DNA from: Streptosporangium subroseum
Lineage (GTDB): Bacteria > Actinomycetota > Actinomycetes > Streptosporangiales > Streptosporangiaceae
Assembly: GCF_900188345.1 (NCBI RefSeq)
Contig: NZ_FZOD01000014.1
Span: 124,001-188,000 of the forward strand
DNA: 64,000 nucleotides
Direction: 5' to 3'
Shown: piece after piece, positions 46,132 to 55,305 of the stretch
How the letters are laid out: each line of letters begins with the position of its first letter
Position numbering within the stretch: position 1 is the first letter of the stretch
The notes under the pieces: model-generated
What the model was told of the DNA's origin: nothing
The model's database searches: none
Seen by the model: only the letters and a program-made list of their open reading frames with translations
Made by a program: the position numbers and the translations under genes

Positions 46132-47021
46132 GACTGGGCCACGATGACCCGGTCCCCGCGCAGCTCCAGCGCGTGCCCCCCGTAGGTCGCCCGCAGGCAC
46201 TCGGGAGTCAGGACCTCCTCGGCCGGGCCGAAGCCGAACTGGTACCGGTTGAGCAGGCACACCTCCTCGCACGCCAGGTGGGCGATGGCCAGGTCATGGG
46301 TGCTGATCACCACGCTCGCGCCCCGGCCCTTGAGGACGGAGATCGCCTCCAGCAGGGCGTGCTGGCTGACGGCGTCGACGCCGTTGAACGGCTCGTCCAG
46401 CAGCAGCAGCCGCGGCTGGGCGGCGATCGCCCGCGCCAGCAGCACTCGCTGGCGCTGCCCACCCGACAGCGTGCCGAACCGGTGGCGCGCCCGCTGGGTG
46501 AGGCCCACCTGCTCCAGCGCCTCCGCCGCCGCCGTGCGATCGGCCCTGCCCGGACGCCTGAGCCAGCCGATCTTCCGGTAGCGGCCCATCATCACGACCT
46601 GCTCGACCGAGACGGGGAAGTCGGGGTCGAGAGTGTCGGCCTGGGGCACGTAGGCGACGTCGCGACGTGCCAGGGCGGGAGTACGGCCCAGCACCTCGAT
46701 CCTGCCTCGGACGACCGGGACCAGGCCGAGGATCGCCTTGATGAGGGTCGACTTGCCTGCCCCGTTGGGGCCGATCAGCGCGACGGCCTCGCCCGGGTGG
46801 ACGATGCCGTGGATCTTCTCCAGCACCGGCACGTCGCCGTACGCGATGCTGGCGTGCTCCATCCGCAGCGTGACGTCCCGCTCCCGGGGCGCGCCGTCCT
46901 CGGGTCCGACGGTTTCGGACGTGGCGGCTTGGGGTCCGGCGGCATCGGGCGGGACGGCTTCGGGCGGGGCGTCCGGGGGAACGCCGTCCGGAGGAGAGGC
47001 CGGGGGGGCGGTGTCAGCCAT
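46128..47021 (-). CDS. znuC: Zinc/metal ABC transporter ATPase (ZnuC-like)
   Basis: A 297-aa ATPase with Walker A GPNGAGKST, DVAYVPQADTLDPDFP (Q-loop region), signature LSGGQRQRVLLARA, and Walker B LLLLDEPFNGVD. About 45 N-terminal residues are an extra Pro/Ala/Asp-rich extension (PPDGVPPDAPPEAVPPDAAG) not needed for the fold; the core starts near VTLRMEHASIAYG. It overlaps znuA upstream by 8 bp and the permease downstream by 4 bp. Confidence 0.94.
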   Translation of the reverse strand: MADTAPPASPPDGVPPDAPPEAVPPDAAGPQAATSETVGPEDGAPRERDVTLRMEHASIAYGDVPVLEKIHGIVHPGEAVALIGPNGAGKSTLIKAILGLVPVVRGRIEVLGRTPALARRDVAYVPQADTLDPDFPVSVEQVVMMGRYRKIGWLRRPGRADRTAAAEALEQVGLTQRARHRFGTLSGGQRQRVLLARAIAAQPRLLLLDEPFNGVDAVSQHALLEAISVLKGRGASVVISTHDLAIAHLACEEVCLLNRYQFGFGPAEEVLTPECLRATYGGHALELRGDRVIVAQS

Positions 47022-47985
47022 TGAGCGTGCCGACGATGACCTCGGTGTTGTGCTTCTCCATGTCCAGGTAGGTCGCGCCCGCCGAACCCTCGGGGCCGAG
47101 CGTGTCCCCGTACAGGGAGTCCTCGCCGGCCTCGACCTTCACCCCCGCCTCCGTTCCGATGGCTTGGGCGGTCTTGGGCGGCAGGGAGGACTCGGAGAAG
47201 ACGGCGGTCACGCCGGTTGCCTTGATCTTGGCGACGAGATCGGAGATCTGCTTGGCCGACAGTTCGGCGGAGGTGTCGAAGCTGGGGATGATCGAACCGA
47301 TGAACGTCAGGTGGTAGCGGTCGATGTAGTAGCCGAACGCGTCGTGGTTGGTCACCAGTTTGCGCTGGGCGGCGGGGATCGTGTTGATGCGCTGGGCGAT
47401 GTCGGTGTCCAGGGCGTCCAGCTTGGCACCGTAGGTGTCCAGATTGGCCTGGTACGCGGCGGCGTCGGGAGTGTCCTTGGCGGCGAAAGCCTTCTCGATG
47501 TTCGCCGCCATGATCTTGGCGTTCTGCGGGTTGTGCCAGATGTGGGGGTCGCCCGCGCTCTCCTCCTCCGAGCCGTCACCCTTGCGGATGGTCACGCCCT
47601 GGCTGGCGTCCACGACCTGACCCTCGAACCCGGCCGAGGAGATCACCTGGTCCAGCCATTTCTCCAGGCCCACGCCGTTCTTCACCACGACGTCGGCATC
47701 CGCGATGGCCTGGATGTCGGCGGGGGAGGGCTCGTAGTCGTGCGGGTCGACGTTCGGCCTGAGGATCTGGGTGACGGTGACCTTGTCGCCACCGACGTTG
47801 CGGGCGAAGTCGGCGACCTGCGTGGTGGTGGCGACCACCTTGAGCGGGCCGTCGGCCGTCGTCGAGGTCACGGCCTGGTCGGATGCGGCCGAGGACGTCT
47901 GAGCGGTGTCGGCCTGCCCGCAGGCCGTGGCCAGCAACGCGATCAATCCGGCGCTCGCTACAAGACCGCTTCGAGATGAGAACAC
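47014..47985 (-). CDS. znuA: Zinc-type ABC substrate-binding lipoprotein (ZnuA-like)
   Basis: A 323-aa cluster A-I binding protein. Lipobox ALLATACG places the lipid-anchored Cys at residue 22. Metal ligands fit RPNVDPHDYEPSP and GDPHIWHNP, with later NHDAFGYYIDRY. The long His-rich loop of many zinc binders is absent; a short acidic stretch (GDGSEEESAGD) occupies that place. Start is GTG 47985 with AAAGGGA upstream. The Zur box upstream supports zinc over manganese. First gene of a fully overlapping four-gene operon. Confidence 0.93.
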   Translation of the reverse strand: MFSSRSGLVASAGLIALLATACGQADTAQTSSAASDQAVTSTTADGPLKVVATTTQVADFARNVGGDKVTVTQILRPNVDPHDYEPSPADIQAIADADVVVKNGVGLEKWLDQVISSAGFEGQVVDASQGVTIRKGDGSEEESAGDPHIWHNPQNAKIMAANIEKAFAAKDTPDAAAYQANLDTYGAKLDALDTDIAQRINTIPAAQRKLVTNHDAFGYYIDRYHLTFIGSIIPSFDTSAELSAKQISDLVAKIKATGVTAVFSESSLPPKTAQAIGTEAGVKVEAGEDSLYGDTLGPEGSAGATYLDMEKHNTEVIVGTLNG

Positions 47986-48041
47986 GGAAGATTATCCCTT
48001 TTAGGCATGGATGTAAGGATTCGGTCGGATTCTTCATCGAA

Positions 48042-48056
48042 TGAAAATGATTGTCA
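48042..48056 (-). promoter_or_regulatory. Zur box of the znu operon
   Basis: TGAAAATGATTGTCA differs by one base from the TGAAAATGATTTTCA form of actinobacterial Zur sites. It lies 57 bp upstream of znuA, next to a -10-like GATAAC on the same strand. Predicted repression when zinc is sufficient. Confidence 0.75.
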
Positions 48057-48182
48057 AATTAGTTATCATTCTCCTTCGATGCGCCGATGGCCGTGGCCCG
48101 CCCCGCCCGCCCCGGCGGGGATGCCGAACTCGCGCACGCCTTCGGCCCCGGCCCCGGCGCCGGGTGGCCGATGACTTTTTCC

Positions 48183-49247
48183 TCAGGAGTGGCAGGTGAC
48201 GTGGATGCGAGCCCACGAGGTGTTGGCGTAACCCTTGGGATTCCACAGGTGCCGGGCCGATTCGGGCTGGGTGGCCCCGGCGGTGTCCCAGGCGCGGGCG
48301 GTGATCACGGTTTCGCCTTCGCCCAGGTCGGCGGTGGTGCGCCAGTGCTGCCACGCCCAGGGGCTGACCTGCTCGTCGAGATCCGCCTGGATCCAGGTGC
48401 CGCCCTCGTCGAGGGAGACGTCGACGCGGGCGACGGCGCGGTTCTCGCCGGCGTAGGCGTAGCCGGCGATCTGGGTGAGGCCGGGTCGCAGGCGGGCGCC
48501 GTCGTCGGGGCGCAGGATGGCGGTGTTGAGGGTGACGGGTCCCAGGGAGATGCCGGCGCAGGGGCCGGTCCGGGCGGGGTCGGCCTCGGAGGGCAGCATG
48601 CGGTAGGCGGTGGCCTGGAAGTAGTTGTCGGAGGGTTCCGCCTGGGCGGTGACGCGCTGGAGCCATTTGACGCTGCGGGCGCCGATCCAGCCCGGGACGA
48701 TGGCGCGGACCGGGGCGCCGTGGGCCCGGGGCAGCGGCCGGCCGTTCATGCCCCAGGCCAGCAGGACCTGCCCGGTGATGGCCTTGGCGACGGGAATCGA
48801 GCCGCCGTAGGGCTGGGGCGGATCGGCGATGTCGGAGACGTCGGGGGCGGCGAAGGCGATGTGCGCGGCCTCGGGGCACAACTCGGCGCGGGCGAGCACG
48901 TCGGCCAGTTTGACGCCGTTCCAGTGGGCGGTGGAGATGGCGCCGGGTCCCCAGGGGTCCTCGCCGGGAATGTCGCGGACCTTGATCAGGTCGGCGCGGC
49001 GATTGCCCGCGCACTGCAGGGTCGCCACCAGGGCGTGCTCGGAGAAATCGGAACGCAGATCCTCCAGGGACAGCGTCAGCGGGTGTCCGACCAGGCCGTC
49101 CACCGTCAGGCGCCAGGAGGCCGGATCCAGATCGGGAATGGGGCCGTGGTTGCGGCTGTAGAAGGCGTCGAGCGGGGTGAGGGTCCGATCGGCCAGGACG
49201 CACGGCGAGGGCTCGGCGTTGTATGGATCGGTCCCGTGCACCACCAT
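48183..49247 (-). CDS. Sulfite-oxidase-type molybdopterin enzyme
   Basis: A 354-aa oxidoreductase with a sulfite-oxidase-fold molybdopterin domain followed by a Mo-co dimerisation domain. Motifs: FYSRNHGPIPDLDPASWRL, the Mo-ligand Cys in ATLQCAGNRR, WGPGAISTAHWNGVKL, PARAIVPGWIGARSVKWL-type (PVRAIVPGWIGARSVKWLQR). Start ATG 49247 is chosen because AAAAGGGA lies six bases upstream. No Tat or Sec signal is present, although bacterial relatives are often exported, so a cytosolic enzyme is implied. No cytochrome gene is adjacent. Confidence 0.9.
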   Translation of the reverse strand: MVVHGTDPYNAEPSPCVLADRTLTPLDAFYSRNHGPIPDLDPASWRLTVDGLVGHPLTLSLEDLRSDFSEHALVATLQCAGNRRADLIKVRDIPGEDPWGPGAISTAHWNGVKLADVLARAELCPEAAHIAFAAPDVSDIADPPQPYGGSIPVAKAITGQVLLAWGMNGRPLPRAHGAPVRAIVPGWIGARSVKWLQRVTAQAEPSDNYFQATAYRMLPSEADPARTGPCAGISLGPVTLNTAILRPDDGARLRPGLTQIAGYAYAGENRAVARVDVSLDEGGTWIQADLDEQVSPWAWQHWRTTADLGEGETVITARAWDTAGATQPESARHLWNPKGYANTSWARIHVTCHS

Positions 49248-49360
49248 GTCATCCCTTTTATCCCATATGTCCATGTAGTTCCGGATACCCTGGGCCGGTG
49301 ACATGACACCGGCCCAGCCAGGTGGCCTGTGATGCAGCTCATAGGGCCTTGCGAAATATC

Positions 49361-49416
49361 CGGGGATGAGTTCCCCGTTTACACGTACGCCTTGGAAAAC
49401 GGGGAGTCATTCCCCG
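49361..49416. promoter_or_regulatory. Twin TetR operators
   Basis: CGGGGAtgagtTCCCCG (49361-49377) and CGGGGAgtcatTCCCCG (49400-49416) have identical 6-5-6 architecture and sit 39 bp apart, upstream of the TetR gene. Likely binding sites for that repressor. Confidence 0.75.
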
Positions 49417-49450
49417 ATTTGTATGACGGGCGACAGAGGGGAGCGCCGCC

Positions 49451-50104
49451 GTGAGCATCACGAGCACAACCGTCGAGCCGAGCCACGTTCCCCGGCTGCG
49501 GGCGGATGCGTCACGCAATCGGGAGCGGATCGTGGCCGCCGCGCGCGAGGAGTTCGTGAAGTACGGCGCCGAGGTTGCCTTCGACCAGGTCGCACGGCGG
49601 GCCGGGGTGAGCAACGCCACCATCTACCGGCACTTCGTCGACCGCTCGGATCTGATCCGGCAGGTGACGCTGGAGGTCATGAACAGGATCGTCGCGCTGG
49701 CCGAATCGGCGCTCGCCGAGGCACCGGACGCGTTCGAGGCGCTGCAGCGTTTCGTGCACGGCGCGGCCGAAGAGCGGATCGGGGCTCTCTGCCCGATTCT
49801 GTCCGACGGTTGTGAGCTGATCGCCGCAGAGCTCGCCGAACAACGCATCCGCCTTGAACACGCTCTGGAGGACATCGTGGACCGGGCGCACAGCTCGGGG
49901 CTGCTCCGCCCCGACGTGGCCGCCGCCGACATCGTGATCGCAGTGCACCAGCTCACCCGGCCCCTTCCGGGTACCACGGACCTGAACCTCGACCGGTTCG
50001 TGGATCGTCATCTGCAACTTTTCCTCGACGGCCTGCGTGCTCCGGGACGCTCCCCCCTGCCGGGAACCGCCGCGACATTCGAGGACTTCCAACGGCGTCG
50101 CTAA
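49451..50104 (+). CDS. TetR-family regulator
   Basis: A 217-aa TetR repressor: ADASRNRERIVAAAREEFVKYG, VAFDQVARRAGVSNATIYRHF, then a long ligand domain. Start is GTG 49451 with GAGGGGAG upstream. It precedes a DHA2 exporter by about 115 bp in the same direction, a classic drug-efflux arrangement. Twin operators upstream support autoregulation. Confidence 0.92.
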   Translation: MSITSTTVEPSHVPRLRADASRNRERIVAAAREEFVKYGAEVAFDQVARRAGVSNATIYRHFVDRSDLIRQVTLEVMNRIVALAESALAEAPDAFEALQRFVHGAAEERIGALCPILSDGCELIAAELAEQRIRLEHALEDIVDRAHSSGLLRPDVAAADIVIAVHQLTRPLPGTTDLNLDRFVDRHLQLFLDGLRAPGRSPLPGTAATFEDFQRRR

Positions 50105-50220
50105 TGACGATCACGGCGACCTGCTGAGTCCCCGTACTTCCAGACACCGCATCACCCCTTACTTTTTCGCGCCGATTTCGCGCTGAATTCGTTTCCTCCA
50201 TACCGTTAGTGAGTTCACCC

Positions 50221-51738
50221 ATGTCTGAAACAGCCCAGGTCCAACCGGACCCCCGACGCTGGAAAGCGCTCGCATTCATCGCCATAGCCCAGCTGATGGT
50301 CGTGCTCGACTCGACGATCGTGAACATCGCGCTGCCCTCCGCCCAGGCGGACCTCGGCATCTCTGACGGCAACCGCCAGTGGGTGATCACCGGTTACGCC
50401 CTGGCGTTCGGTGGACTGCTGCTCTTCGGCGGCCGTATCGCGGACCTGTGGGGCCGCAAGCGTGCCTTCACCATTGGACTGATCGGCTTCGCGGGAGCCT
50501 CCGCGCTCGGCGGCGCCGCGGTCAACGAGGCGATGCTGCTCGGCTCTCGCGCGCTGCAGGGCGCGTTCGGCGCGCTGCTGGCGCCCGCCGCGCTGTCGCT
50601 GCTCGCGGTGATGTTCACCGAGTCCCGGGAACGTGCCAAAGCTTTCGGCATCTACGGCGCCATCGCCGGCGGTGGCGGCGCCGTGGGCCTGATCCTCGGC
50701 GGTTTCCTGACCGAATACCTCGATTGGCGCTGGACGTTCTTCGTGAACATCCCCTTCGCCGTCGTCGCCGCCACCGGTGCCTTCCTCGTCATCCGTGAGC
50801 CCGCCGGCACCCGCAACGGCAACAGCCTCGACATCCCCGGCGTCGTCCTGGCCACCCTCGGCCTGGTCTCCCTGGTCTACGGCTTCACCCGCGCCGAGTC
50901 CGACGGCTGGACCGCGAGCGTGACCATCGGCCTGTTCGTCGCCGCCGTCGTGCTCCTCGCCACGTTCGCGCTGGTCGAGAGCAAGGTACGGTCTCCGCTG
51001 CTGCCGCTGCGCGTGGTGGCCGACAGAAACCGCGGTGGCGTGTACATGTCGCTGGGCCTGGCCATCATCGCGATGTTCGGCCTGTTCCTCTTCCTGACCT
51101 ACTACCTGCAGGCCATCAAGGGTTACTCGCCGGTGCAGACGGGCTTCGCCTTCCTGCCGATGATCGCGGGCATGGTCATCGGCTCGACGCAGATCGGCGC
51201 CCGCCTGATGACCCGCGTCCCGCCGCGACTGCTGATGGCGCCGGGCTTCCTGCTCGCCGCGGTCGGCATGCTGATTCTGACCCAGATGGCGATCGACAGC
51301 TCGTACGTGGGCCTGGTGCTGCCCGCGCAGATCCTGCTGGGCCTCGGCATGGGCACGGCCTTCATGCCGGCGATGAGCCTGGCCACGTACGGCGTCCAGC
51401 CGCGTGACGCGGGGGTCGCCTCCGCGATGGTCAACACCTCGCAGCAGGTCGGTGGCGCCATCGGCATCGCCCTGCTCAACACCATCGCCGCCAGCGCCGC
51501 CACCGCCTGGGCCACCTCGCACGCCGCCGAGGCGGGCACCCTCGGCAAGATCGCCTTCGCCAACCAGACGGCGGTGCACGGCTACGCCACCGCGATCTGG
51601 TGGGCGGTCGGCATCCTGATACTGGCCGCCGTCATCGTGATCACCCTCGTCAACACCGGTCACCAGGGTGGCGACCCGATCACCTCGTCCGGTGAGGACG
51701 GGCAGGAGGACGTGCCGATCCCGGTGTTCGCGCACTGA
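50221..51738 (+). CDS. DHA2-family (EmrB/QacA) MFS drug exporter
   Basis: A 505-aa exporter with 14 predicted membrane helices. DHA2 motif LDSTIVNIALPSAQ, motif A GGRIADLWGRKRAF, and motif C-like GGGGAVGLILGGFL are present. It exports drugs by proton antiport. ATG 50221 is chosen; GTG 50209 in the same frame is an alternative, and neither has a strong ribosome site. Regulated most likely by the upstream TetR protein. Confidence 0.92.
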   Translation: MSETAQVQPDPRRWKALAFIAIAQLMVVLDSTIVNIALPSAQADLGISDGNRQWVITGYALAFGGLLLFGGRIADLWGRKRAFTIGLIGFAGASALGGAAVNEAMLLGSRALQGAFGALLAPAALSLLAVMFTESRERAKAFGIYGAIAGGGGAVGLILGGFLTEYLDWRWTFFVNIPFAVVAATGAFLVIREPAGTRNGNSLDIPGVVLATLGLVSLVYGFTRAESDGWTASVTIGLFVAAVVLLATFALVESKVRSPLLPLRVVADRNRGGVYMSLGLAIIAMFGLFLFLTYYLQAIKGYSPVQTGFAFLPMIAGMVIGSTQIGARLMTRVPPRLLMAPGFLLAAVGMLILTQMAIDSSYVGLVLPAQILLGLGMGTAFMPAMSLATYGVQPRDAGVASAMVNTSQQVGGAIGIALLNTIAASAATAWATSHAAEAGTLGKIAFANQTAVHGYATAIWWAVGILILAAVIVITLVNTGHQGGDPITSSGEDGQEDVPIPVFAH

Positions 51739-51753
51739 CCACTCCGTGGACAC

Positions 51754-51789
51754 GCATGAGGGGCCCGGCTTGAGCCGGGCCCCTCATGC
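51754..51789 (+). terminator. Perfect 17-bp hairpin after the MFS gene
   Basis: Arms 51754-51770 and 51773-51789 pair fully with a 2-nt loop. The following 250 bp to the glycosyltransferase stop hold no supported gene. Confidence 0.88.
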
Positions 51790-52040
51790 CGTTCGATCGC
51801 ATGGCCCGGGCCACCGCGATCACCCCGCCGCCGGACGACCGCGGATCAGCCGTCGACCCGGCAGACCGGGCCCGTTGGGCCACGCCATCGCAGCGGCACG
51901 TCACCTCACCGGCGTACGAGGTGGTCGGCGGAAGGGCGGGGAATGCCCGGTGGCTTCGTGCCCATGACGATCGCCAAATCCCTGCTGCTGCTGCTCGCCC
52001 TCCTCCTCGCCTGGACGGGGAGGAGAAGGGCGAGACGAGG

Positions 52041-53207
52041 TCAGGGCTTCGAGGCGGGGGGATCGGCCCGCAGGAGTTCCGCGAACAGCTTCTCCCACAT
52101 GGGGGTGACGGTGTCGGGGGAGTAGTCCCGCGCCGTCCGTACGGCCGCCTGGCCCATCCGCTGCCGTAGCTCCCGGTCGGCGATGAGACGGCTGACGGCC
52201 GAGGCCAGCGCGTCGACGTCCTGGGGCGGCACGAGCAGCCCGTCGATCTCACCGGTGATGACGTCACGTGGGCCGGTCGGGCAGTCGAAGGCGACGACGG
52301 GCAGGGCGTGGGACATGGCCTCGATCATCACCATCGGCAGCCCCTCGAACCGGGAGCTGAGCACGTACAGCGAGGATCGGGCCAGCTCCTCGTCGAGCCG
52401 GTTGCTCCGGCCCATCAGGGTGACGTTGTCATCGAGCCGGTGTTCCTTGATGAGCGTGCGCAGGGCGGTTTTTTTGGGGCCGGTGCCGTAGATGCGCAGC
52501 CGCCAGTCCGGATGGCGCCGCACGACCTGCGCGAACGCCGGGATGAGCATGTCGAAGCCCTTCTGCGGGACGAGGCGGCCGGCGGCGATCACGGTCTGGC
52601 TGTCCTGCGTGGAGGCCTTCTGATCGAGGGTGTGGATCGCGTTGGGGATCCGTACGACCGGGGTCCCGGGCAGCAGTGCCTGGTAGTCCTTGCGGTCGGT
52701 CGCGGTGAGTACCGCGACCGCGTCCAACCGGCCGTAGTGACGGGCGATCTCCCGCTGGACACTCTCGGGGTGGGTGGCGAGGTTCATGTGTTCCTGGGCG
52801 ATGCGCACGACGCTTCTCGGAGTACGGCGGGCGGAGATGAGGTTCAGCGCGGGGCGGGTGGTCACCAGGACGCCGTCCCGCAGCCCGGAGACGTAGTCGA
52901 TGACGGCCCTCTCCACCCGCTCGGTGAAATAGGCCGCCGCGAACTCGCCGTACGGCACGATCTTCCCGCGGACCCGCCGCCAGACCTTGCGGGCCGGTGA
53001 GTCGGGCCGTACGCCGTCGCGCTGGTCGGTCAGAGCGGTGATCTCGACTCGCGGATCGACGGGGAACTGGGGTCTGTCGCGGCGGCGTACCGCGCTGACG
53101 ATCTCGACGTCGTGTCCGGCGGCGACCATCGCGTTGGCCTGGTTGATCACGGTGCGGATCGTGCCGCCCATGCCGTAGGCGTGCAGGAGTACGTAGCGGA
53201 TCTTCAT
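52041..53207 (-). CDS. GT4-family glycosyltransferase
   Basis: A 388-aa glycosyltransferase. N-terminal GMGGTIRTVINQANAM binds the acceptor side. The donor site is in the C-terminal half: AAGRLVPQKGFDMLIPAFA, SSRFEGLPMVMIEAMSHALPVVAFD with the EX7E-type motif, and GLLVPPQDVDALA. Its ATG overlaps the upstream sulfotransferase stop (ATGA). Together the pair could build a sulfated glycolipid or wall glycan. Confidence 0.92.
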   Translation of the reverse strand: MKIRYVLLHAYGMGGTIRTVINQANAMVAAGHDVEIVSAVRRRDRPQFPVDPRVEITALTDQRDGVRPDSPARKVWRRVRGKIVPYGEFAAAYFTERVERAVIDYVSGLRDGVLVTTRPALNLISARRTPRSVVRIAQEHMNLATHPESVQREIARHYGRLDAVAVLTATDRKDYQALLPGTPVVRIPNAIHTLDQKASTQDSQTVIAAGRLVPQKGFDMLIPAFAQVVRRHPDWRLRIYGTGPKKTALRTLIKEHRLDDNVTLMGRSNRLDEELARSSLYVLSSRFEGLPMVMIEAMSHALPVVAFDCPTGPRDVITGEIDGLLVPPQDVDALASAVSRLIADRELRQRMGQAAVRTARDYSPDTVTPMWEKLFAELLRADPPASKP

Positions 53208-54091
53208 GCGGCCGCCAGATATCCCCAGGTGACGGAGATCGGCCGCAGGACGTCGGGTATCTGGTCGGGCGTCGGAAGATCACGTCCTCGCTGAACGGCC
53301 CCTGTCTGGATCTTGTCCTTCCAGTCGCCGAGACCTTTCTGGATCACGGTCTGCTCGCCGTAGGAGAGCATCTTGGGCTCCCATGGGACGCCGAGGAAGT
53401 CGCAGATGCGCCGGATCTGGGTCTCCGGTTCCTCGGTCAGGTCCTCGTAGCGCACCGTCAGGCCGGTGAGCGCGCGGCGGGCCCGCTGCACGGCCTTCAT
53501 GTAGCGCAGGGCGTCGAGCGCGGCCTCCTCCGGCGTGCGGCGGTCCGGGCCGGCCTCGTGCCAGGACTTCGCGATGGAGGCGGGATGGCGCAGCAGGAAG
53601 ACGAAGCGGGCATCGGGCCAGCAGGTGGCGATGCGTTCGAAGGCGAAGGCGTTGGCCGGGGTCTTGTCCGCGATGAAGGTCTTGCCGCTGCGGACGAGCT
53701 CCCGGTGGAGCACCCGGTCCCACAGCAGATGTTCCAGGTCGGCCTGGTTGTGGCCGAGCGCGTCCATCGCCTTGCGCGACAGCGGGGTGCCGAAGCCCAC
53801 GGTCAGCCGGCGCACGTGCAGCTCGTGCGGGGCGTGCACCATCGAGTGGGCGTTGAGCACCGATCGCAGGAGCGTGGAGCCCGATCTGACCGGCGAGAGG
53901 ATGAAGATCGGTGCGGTCAGCAGCCGGTCCGCCCCCGGGTCGGCCGGTGGCCTGACCAATTCCTTCGCGGCCGACTCCCTCGCCGGGCCGACGGGGGTCA
54001 CGATGGGCGAAAATCCTGCTTTCCCTACCCGGTTAAACTGGAATCCAGTGAACCTCACAAGGGCGTTGTTGACCGTACGCTGCCAGCTCAT
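53204..54091 (-). CDS. PAPS-dependent sulfotransferase
   Basis: A 295-aa sulfotransferase. The 5'-phosphosulfate loop is PVRSGSTLLRSVL (about 67-79), and the 3'-phosphate region is RFVFLLRHPASIAKSW (about 164-179). VRYEDLTEEPETQIRRICDFLGV ends the fold. It transfers sulfate from PAPS to a hydroxyl or amine, probably on the glycan made with the coupled GT4 enzyme. The PAPS-supply genes are not in the window. Confidence 0.92.
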   Translation of the reverse strand: MSWQRTVNNALVRFTGFQFNRVGKAGFSPIVTPVGPARESAAKELVRPPADPGADRLLTAPIFILSPVRSGSTLLRSVLNAHSMVHAPHELHVRRLTVGFGTPLSRKAMDALGHNQADLEHLLWDRVLHRELVRSGKTFIADKTPANAFAFERIATCWPDARFVFLLRHPASIAKSWHEAGPDRRTPEEAALDALRYMKAVQRARRALTGLTVRYEDLTEEPETQIRRICDFLGVPWEPKMLSYGEQTVIQKGLGDWKDKIQTGAVQRGRDLPTPDQIPDVLRPISVTWGYLAAA

Positions 54092-54167
54092 GACTGAGCA
54101 GAGTACTTACCTTTCCTGGCATTTTACTGTGTGCCCGAACCGGGCGCCCGCGTCGGAGTGAGCTTGT

Positions 54168-54341
54168 TCAGGGCTGCGTGGGCGGTGCGCCTTCGTCGTC
54201 CTGCGGGCGATTGATCTCGCTTTTGAAGACGCGCAGGGAGCGGCCCATCGAACGGGCGACGTCCGGCAGCCTTTTCGCGCCGAAGAGCAATATGAGCACC
54301 GCCAGAATGATGAGCACCTCAGGGAGTCCGAGGTCGGCCAT
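54168..54341 (-). CDS. tatA: TatA-type twin-arginine translocase subunit
   Basis: A 57-aa protein with one N-terminal membrane helix (LPEVLIILAVLILLFGAKRL) followed by the FGAKRLPDVARSMGRSLRVFK amphipathic helix, the TatA/E hallmark. Start ATG 54341 follows AGGAGA. It lacks the long acidic tail of many TatA proteins and stands alone without tatC, so it is an accessory copy. Confidence 0.9.
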   Translation of the reverse strand: MADLGLPEVLIILAVLILLFGAKRLPDVARSMGRSLRVFKSEINRPQDDEGAPPTQP

Positions 54342-55305
54342 AGATGATCTCCTGTCTTGAATCCCGCGTGCGCGCAGGTGCCCGAGTGGCTCCGCGGGCA
54401 CGGGGTGACAGAGAGCCCTCGCGATAGGAGATCCCTCTCGGCAGGCAGAGCCAGGCCTTTGGGAGGAAGTGTATTCATCGTTGGTATGGAGAATGTAAGG
54501 AGTTGGCAAAGCGTGGCACCGCGGTGGCCTCGGCCCGGGATCCGGCGCTGCCGTGAACGGCCGTCTCGCCGGATCGAGCCGGACCGGCATGCGGCGATCG
54601 GTCAACGTATCCCGCACCTGTCGTTCCGCGTGATCCTGCCGGCGGCCGGGCGGGACGGTGTGACGATGATCCTGCCCGGGGTCGGGAAGAGCGCCTCGGG
54701 TGACGCGCCCGGCAGGTCTTCACCTGCGACGACCTGGTGTCCATGACCGATCGTTCGGGGGTGGAGGCTCGCCCCTCGTGAGTGGTGTGGCAGGAGTGTC
54801 ACCGTGATCGACGACCTTGCGCCTGCCCGGTGCGCCGCCCGTGGGGGCGGTGCGGTTCCGCCGGGACCGTGACCCCGGATTCCCGCCCGCGTCCGCCTGC
54901 GGACCGAGCGACGGAAAGCCCGCTGATCAAAAATCACCGTATAGAAGAATGCTGACAAATCTAGACGTCTACCTATAAAAATGGATTTTTCATGATCCTG
55001 TCGGCGCGTTTGTCACAAATGCTTGGTTAAATGCCATGAAAAGCTCAACGAGTAAGTGGATTTTCGTAACTCTTCGATAACGCTTCATTGTTATCGGGCT
55101 GCGCTGTTTGCGGAAAGTTACATCGAGGGTAGATGGAGTAAGGCGAGCGTCTGCCGAATCTCTGCGGCCGGCGGGAAGTCGCCCGGGAAGTACGGAAGCG
55201 GATACAAAAATCGATCACGCTTCACGAATATTGATCTTTTTGATTTCCGAATCAATCGCCGGGCTTTATCCCGCCCCCGCCAGGATTTTTTGGCCTGGAG
55301 CCAGA
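54342..55305. other. Long intergenic region before the carbon operon
   Basis: About 960 bp without a supported gene. The left half is GC-rich. The right half (about 54920-55290) is strikingly AT-rich for this genome and holds palindromes: TAGACGTCTA (54962-54971), CGATAAC/GTTATCG (55075-55081, 55090-55096) and TTGATT/AATCAA (55240-55245, 55250-55255). Likely the promoter region of the operon starting at 55306. Confidence 0.6.

Noticed and set aside
48034..48069. An 11-aa leader peptide upstream of znuA
   Set aside because: GAAGGAG is only one or two bases before the ATG, too close for initiation, and the frame lies on the Zur box and -10.
54357..54746. A 129-codon frame upstream of tatA
   Set aside because: Composition is not protein-like, it has no ribosome site, and no motif.
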